Shown: positions 60,734 through 64,000 of the stretch, piece after piece
How positions within the stretch are numbered: position 1 is the stretch's first letter
Layout of the letters: each line of letters starts with the position of its first letter
DNA from: Bradyrhizobium sp. CCGUVB1N3
GTDB lineage: Bacteria > Pseudomonadota > Alphaproteobacteria > Rhizobiales > Xanthobacteraceae
DNA length: 64,000 nucleotides
Assembly (NCBI RefSeq): GCF_024199925.1
Contig: NZ_JANADR010000001.1
Span: 6,079,501 to 6,143,500 of the forward strand
Reading direction: 5' to 3'
Position numbers and translations under genes: made by a program
The notes under the pieces: generated by a model
Told to the model about the DNA's origin: nothing
What the model saw: the letters and a program-made list of their open reading frames with translations, nothing else
Databases searched by the model: none

Positions 60734-62725
60734 TCAGAGCTTCACCTTTAGGACGGCCAATCCGGATTGCTGAAGAAGACCGGACGATGTGGTGTGCATG
60801 CCGTATCGAATGCCGAGATCAACGCGATCGCTGCCGGCGACGACCAGTCCGAGACCTGCGGAGTAGATCCAGGGCGAGAGACCGAGGCCATTGGTGACGA
60901 AGGTATCGCCACCTCCCGCAAAGGCGGCTTTGATCTGCAACCCCTGATTCAAGACGTTATAGCCGATCCCGAGATCGGCAGTGAGATAAGCTTGCCTCGC
61001 GAACTCATACGCGCTCCTGAGCCCTGCCGTGAGCGTCAGCTCACGATAGTCTTGCGAATCGACATTGAGGCTGAAGCCGCCGGCGCCGTTTTCCTGATAG
61101 GCGGGCGAACGCACCTGCCCGTAGTCTAATCGCAATGACGGCACAAGCGTAAGTCCCCCGCTGATCTGGACCTGCTGCTTGATCGCGGCGCCGGCGTGAC
61201 CGCTGTAGGAACGATAGCTTGCCGCGGCAGTGCCGTTGACGAAGGTCAACGAGCGGTTTTCACCGTTGTCATTCAGTGCGCCATCGAGCTGGGCCTCGAG
61301 CTGAACGTCGCGGCTGACCGCGTAGGCGCCGTAGAGTCCCATCTGGTATGAATCGATTGCGAGCCGATTGGGGACGGCGTCCTCGCTCCCCGTCACGGTC
61401 TGATGGGAATAGGCAAACACGCCGCCGAGAAGGGTGCGCGGAGAAACCGTCGCATCGACCCCCATAACGACGCCGCCACCGGACGCATTGTATCCGGGAA
61501 CACCGTCCAGGCTGCCTTGCCGAACGATGCCGCCGAGCGGCTTCATCCAGATGTTCTGCTCGGGCGCAACGCCGGAGTTGAGCCCACGGACGTCGTCGAG
61601 ACGTCCCATGACGGCCTGCTGAAACGCGCGCTGGGCGGCATAGGTTGCCTGCGATGCCGCACCGGTGAGAACCGGCAAGGTCTGATTGACGGCATTGGAA
61701 AGGCTCGGACCACTCAGATTGTCGAGGGTGATGAATCCCGGCACCATGGCGCCCGTCCAGCCGAGCGACGTCGTCGACATCCGGTAAAGCATGTCCGCGG
61801 CCGCGAGCCCTGCCCGGTTGTTCTGGGCGCGCAGGGTGTCGGCATAGGGCTGAATCAGGGACAGGTAGGCTATAGCGCCGGTCGGATTGCCCGTCAGGTC
61901 GTAGGCGCTGACCAGCATCTGCGAACCCGACGCGTCACCGCTCGCCGCCCCGTAGAGGCTGGTGAGCGTGCCACGTGACAGCGTGTTGAAGAGGACGTTG
62001 CCCTCTGGTGTCACCGAGCCCAGCAGGGTGAAACTGGCGGCACCGCCGGCGGGCGCGAAGCCGGCGCCCCAGAAATATCCGTTCTGATAATTCGTGATCA
62101 CGAAACGTCCGGGAGCGGACGTGCCAAACAAGGTGGGGCTGACGATGCGCCATGGCGTGCCCGCCGTCCACGCCCATTGCGGGACCGAATTGGCCGGGAC
62201 GGCCTGCGAGGGCGGCGGGGTGAACGTCGCGGGATCGTAAGGCAGCATGTAGGCCCAATGCGTCACGAGCAGGCTGTCTCCCGTGATCATCTGCATTTCC
62301 ATCTCGGTCACGCCGTTGATGATTCGCATGTTACCGAGGCCGACGGTCACGGCACCGCCCGAGGTCGGTGTGAACAGCATCGTGATCTGACCCGCCGTCG
62401 TCACGAAGCCCTGGATCGTGGACGTGTCGGTCGCGAGCGCCGACCCGATCTTGAGCTGCGCAACGCTCGCCCCGGTGAATGATCCATTCGTCGCGGTGGA
62501 TAGCGACCACAGCGTCTGATCGCCGATCGGAATCGGATTCGAAAAACCGGTATTCGGCGCAGCGTAGGCCAGCAATTGTGCCGTCGGCACGTACCAGTGC
62601 GTATTGGACAGGGTCGAATCCCAGATCGCCGACTGTGCCAGGATAGGGAAGCTCCCGCAGGTCAGGGCAGCGCCCGCAATGGACGCGAGCACACCCGCGC
62701 GACAGATCGCACACACCATCGGCAA
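60734..62725 (-). CDS. Autotransporter (type Va) outer membrane protein
   Basis: 663 aa from a TTG start six bases after an AAGGAA sequence; an ATG at 62719 is the alternative. Signal peptide in the first ~31 residues (AGVLASIAGAALTCGSFPILAQS). The passenger, residues ~32-385, is Ser/Thr/Gly-rich and has no obvious repeat or RGD-type motif, which is unusual. The C-terminal ~275 residues (from NIWMKPLGGIVRQGSLDG) form the beta-barrel, with alternating hydrophobic strands, and end in VLKVKL. Autotransporters carry adhesins, proteases or esterases; no catalytic motif is visible here. On the minus strand upstream of fabI's 3' end, not obviously in its operon. Confidence 0.88.
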   Translation of the reverse strand: MPMVCAICRAGVLASIAGAALTCGSFPILAQSAIWDSTLSNTHWYVPTAQLLAYAAPNTGFSNPIPIGDQTLWSLSTATNGSFTGASVAQLKIGSALATDTSTIQGFVTTAGQITMLFTPTSGGAVTVGLGNMRIINGVTEMEMQMITGDSLLVTHWAYMLPYDPATFTPPPSQAVPANSVPQWAWTAGTPWRIVSPTLFGTSAPGRFVITNYQNGYFWGAGFAPAGGAASFTLLGSVTPEGNVLFNTLSRGTLTSLYGAASGDASGSQMLVSAYDLTGNPTGAIAYLSLIQPYADTLRAQNNRAGLAAADMLYRMSTTSLGWTGAMVPGFITLDNLSGPSLSNAVNQTLPVLTGAASQATYAAQRAFQQAVMGRLDDVRGLNSGVAPEQNIWMKPLGGIVRQGSLDGVPGYNASGGGVVMGVDATVSPRTLLGGVFAYSHQTVTGSEDAVPNRLAIDSYQMGLYGAYAVSRDVQLEAQLDGALNDNGENRSLTFVNGTAAASYRSYSGHAGAAIKQQVQISGGLTLVPSLRLDYGQVRSPAYQENGAGGFSLNVDSQDYRELTLTAGLRSAYEFARQAYLTADLGIGYNVLNQGLQIKAAFAGGGDTFVTNGLGLSPWIYSAGLGLVVAGSDRVDLGIRYGMHTTSSGLLQQSGLAVLKVKL

Positions 62726-62865
62726 GATCGTTCCTTCCGAACCGCGGGTCGCGCCGCCGGTCGTGCGGCGCTACCGGGCGCAGGAAACATCATCTTGTTG
62801 CCGAGTCTGCCCCATGATCGTGGGGTGCGAGGAAGCGCCGCGGCCCCAGGCGGGCCTCGGAAGGC

Positions 62866-63663
62866 TCATTCCGCCTTCAGATCTTCCGGCTTCGGCATCA
62901 GGACGATGTTGTAGCCGGAATCGACATAGTGGATCTCGCCGGTCACGCCGCCGGAGAGATCCGACAGCAGATACAGCGCCGAGCCGCCGAGCTCGTCGAG
63001 CGTGACGCCGCGGCGAAGCGGCGAGTGCTTTTGCATGAACGCAAACATCGCACGCGCTTCGCCGATGCCGGAGCCGGCGAGCGTACGGATCGGGCCTGCG
63101 GAGATCGCGTTGACGCGGATGCCGCGCGGTCCGAAATCGGAGGCGAGATAGCGCACGGAGGCTTCCAGCGCGGCCTTGGCAACGCCCATCACGTTGTAGT
63201 TCGGCATCGATCGCTCCGAGGCGCCGAAGGTCAGCGTGATCATGCTGCCGCCCTCCGTCATCAGCTCGGCAGCTCGTTTTGCGACCTCCGTGAACGAGAA
63301 ACAGGAGATCACCATGGTGCGCGAGAAATTCTCTCGGCTGGTGTCGGCGTAGCGGCCCTTCAGCTCGTTCTTGTCGGCAAAGCCGATCGCGTGGATGACG
63401 AAGTCGAGCTGGCCCCATTTTTCGCGCAAGACAGCGAATGTAGCGTCGACGCTGGCGATGTCCTCGACATCGCAAGGCAGCACCAACTCGACTCCGAGAG
63501 ACTCCGCGAGCGGCTTGACGCGCTTGCCCAAAGCGTCACCCTGGAAGGTGAAGGCGAGCTCGGCGCCGTGGGCGTGCAGCGTCTTGGCCATGCCCCAGGC
63601 GATCGAGTGATCATTGGCGATGCCCATGATCAGACCGCGCTTGCCTTTCATCAGACCTTCCAT
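62866..63663 (-). CDS. fabI: Enoyl-[acyl-carrier-protein] reductase (NADH) FabI
   Basis: Last step of each fatty acid elongation cycle. 265 aa, numbering matching E. coli FabI. Cofactor segment KRGLIMGIANDHSIAWGMAK; catalytic Tyr156 and Lys163 in PNYNVMGVAKAAL. Position 146, Tyr in E. coli, is Phe (LTFGASE). The first GAV-type Gly motif is the variant typical of FabI. It lies 135 bp downstream of the fabB 3' end, matching the rhizobial irr-fabA-fabB-fabI order. It is the enzyme inhibited by triclosan and diazaborines. Confidence 0.94.
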   Translation of the reverse strand: MEGLMKGKRGLIMGIANDHSIAWGMAKTLHAHGAELAFTFQGDALGKRVKPLAESLGVELVLPCDVEDIASVDATFAVLREKWGQLDFVIHAIGFADKNELKGRYADTSRENFSRTMVISCFSFTEVAKRAAELMTEGGSMITLTFGASERSMPNYNVMGVAKAALEASVRYLASDFGPRGIRVNAISAGPIRTLAGSGIGEARAMFAFMQKHSPLRRGVTLDELGGSALYLLSDLSGGVTGEIHYVDSGYNIVLMPKPEDLKAE

Positions 63664-63686
63664 TGCCTCGTCGCTCCCATTTCGAC

Positions 63687-63786
63687 GTCATCGCCCGCGA
63701 AAGCGGGCGATCCAGTATTCCAGGACGGTTCGTGATAAATCGAGAGGCCGCGGCGTACTGGATGCCCCGCCTTCGCGGGGCATGAC
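63687..63786. repeat. Palindromic repeat element, copy B
   Basis: Ends GTCAT...ATGAC; carries two small hairpins (CCCGC-GAAA-GCGGG and CCCCGC-CTTC-GCGGGG) around CGATCCAGTATTCC and CCGCGGCGTACTGGAT. It is the sibling of copy A at 18921-19028, sharing block order and most bases. It lies between fabB and fabI, inside what should be one transcription unit. Confidence 0.75.
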
Positions 63787-63798
63787 CAAATCAACCAA

Positions 63799-64000
63799 TC
63801 ACACATCCAACCGGCTGAACACCAGCGTGGCGTTGGTGCCGCCGAAGCCGAACGAGTTCGACAGCACGGTGCCGATTTTGACGTTGTCGATGCGCTTGCG
63901 CACGATCGGCATGTCGGCGAACACCGGATCGAGCTCCTGGATGTGCGCGCTCTCGCAGATGAAGCCGTTGTTCATCATCAGCAGCGAATAGATCGCTTCC
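63799..64000 (-). CDS. fabB: 3-oxoacyl-ACP synthase I (FabB), C-terminal part only
   Basis: Partial: 66 codons plus the stop (TGA at 63801-63799), with the 5' end beyond the window edge. The fragment reads [50 protein letters not shown], with the conserved [11 protein letters not shown] motif (around the catalytic His's neighbours) of KAS I/II. Its position ahead of fabI on the minus strand and the shape of the C-terminus point to FabB rather than FabF. Condenses malonyl-ACP with acyl-ACP; in E. coli FabB is essential for unsaturated fatty acids. Confidence 0.85.
   Translation of the reverse strand, partial: EAIYSLLMMNNGFICESAHIQELDPVFADMPIVRKRIDNVKIGTVLSNSFGFGGTNATLVFSRLDV

Overview
The window is about 64 kb of high-GC chromosomal core DNA from an alphaproteobacterium, almost certainly Bradyrhizobium or a close relative (Nitrobacteraceae). 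The reasons are gene order (recF-gyrB-murA; miaB-phoH-ybeY-corC-lnt-XRE; rimP-nusA-ylxR-infB-rbfA-truB-rpsO-pnp; fabB-fabI), a Fur-type regulator lacking the usual CxxC, and many short palindromic repeats of the kind scattered through rhizobial genomes. I see no rRNA, tRNA, CRISPR array, phage, transposase or plasmid gene. The genus call is inference from order and sequence flavour.

Layout. 1-6.1 kb: a small DUF559 nuclease-like gene set in palindromic repeats, recF, then three tandem paralogous exported proteins of unknown function with near-identical upstream regions. 6.1-15.9 kb: gyrB, murA (Asp in place of the catalytic loop Cys), a MATE exporter with a translationally coupled DUF2867 gene, a protein with a WGR-like start and a SUKH end, an FUSC-type membrane protein and an MmgE/PrpD protein. 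16-28.5 kb, mostly metabolic or accessory: a serine hydrolase, a membrane-anchored AraC regulator, pirin, purC, a small Ala/Gly-rich exported protein, a succinate-semialdehyde dehydrogenase, a small orphan, a second serine hydrolase, an acyl-CoA synthetase and a PfkB (adenosine-type) kinase. 28.6-43.9 kb, a housekeeping run on the + strand: murJ, trpS, a universal stress protein, an Nfu Fe-S scaffold, tsaB-rimI-fur-HAD, miaB-phoH-ybeY-corC-lnt, an XRE regulator, an M20 peptidase and trmB. 43.9-55.7 kb: a DUF2336 gene on the - strand, then rimP-nusA-ylxR-infB-rbfA-truB-rpsO-pnp. 55.8-64 kb: katG and oxyR divergent, GNAT, RidA-like and GST genes, an autotransporter, fabI, and the 3' end of fabB running off the edge.

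How it works together. Translation and RNA genes dominate: MiaB, TsaB, TrmB and TruB modify tRNA; RimP, RbfA and YbeY act on the small ribosomal subunit; NusA, InfB, RpsO and PNPase link transcription, initiation and decay. Several of these genes have visible RNA control elements: a promoter plus intrinsic terminator/attenuator ahead of rimP, paired hairpins ahead of rbfA, a terminator after rpsO followed by a long structured pnp leader, and a terminator after pnp. Envelope work is represented by MurA, MurJ and Lnt, with FabI/FabB supplying fatty acids. OxyR and KatG form a peroxide-response pair with a symmetric operator candidate between them.

Least explained parts: the tandem exported family at 1.8-5.8 kb, built from repeated FY/GW modules; the WGR-like/SUKH protein; the autotransporter with a non-repetitive passenger; and the compact palindromic repeat elements. 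No complete new defence or toxin system is visible.
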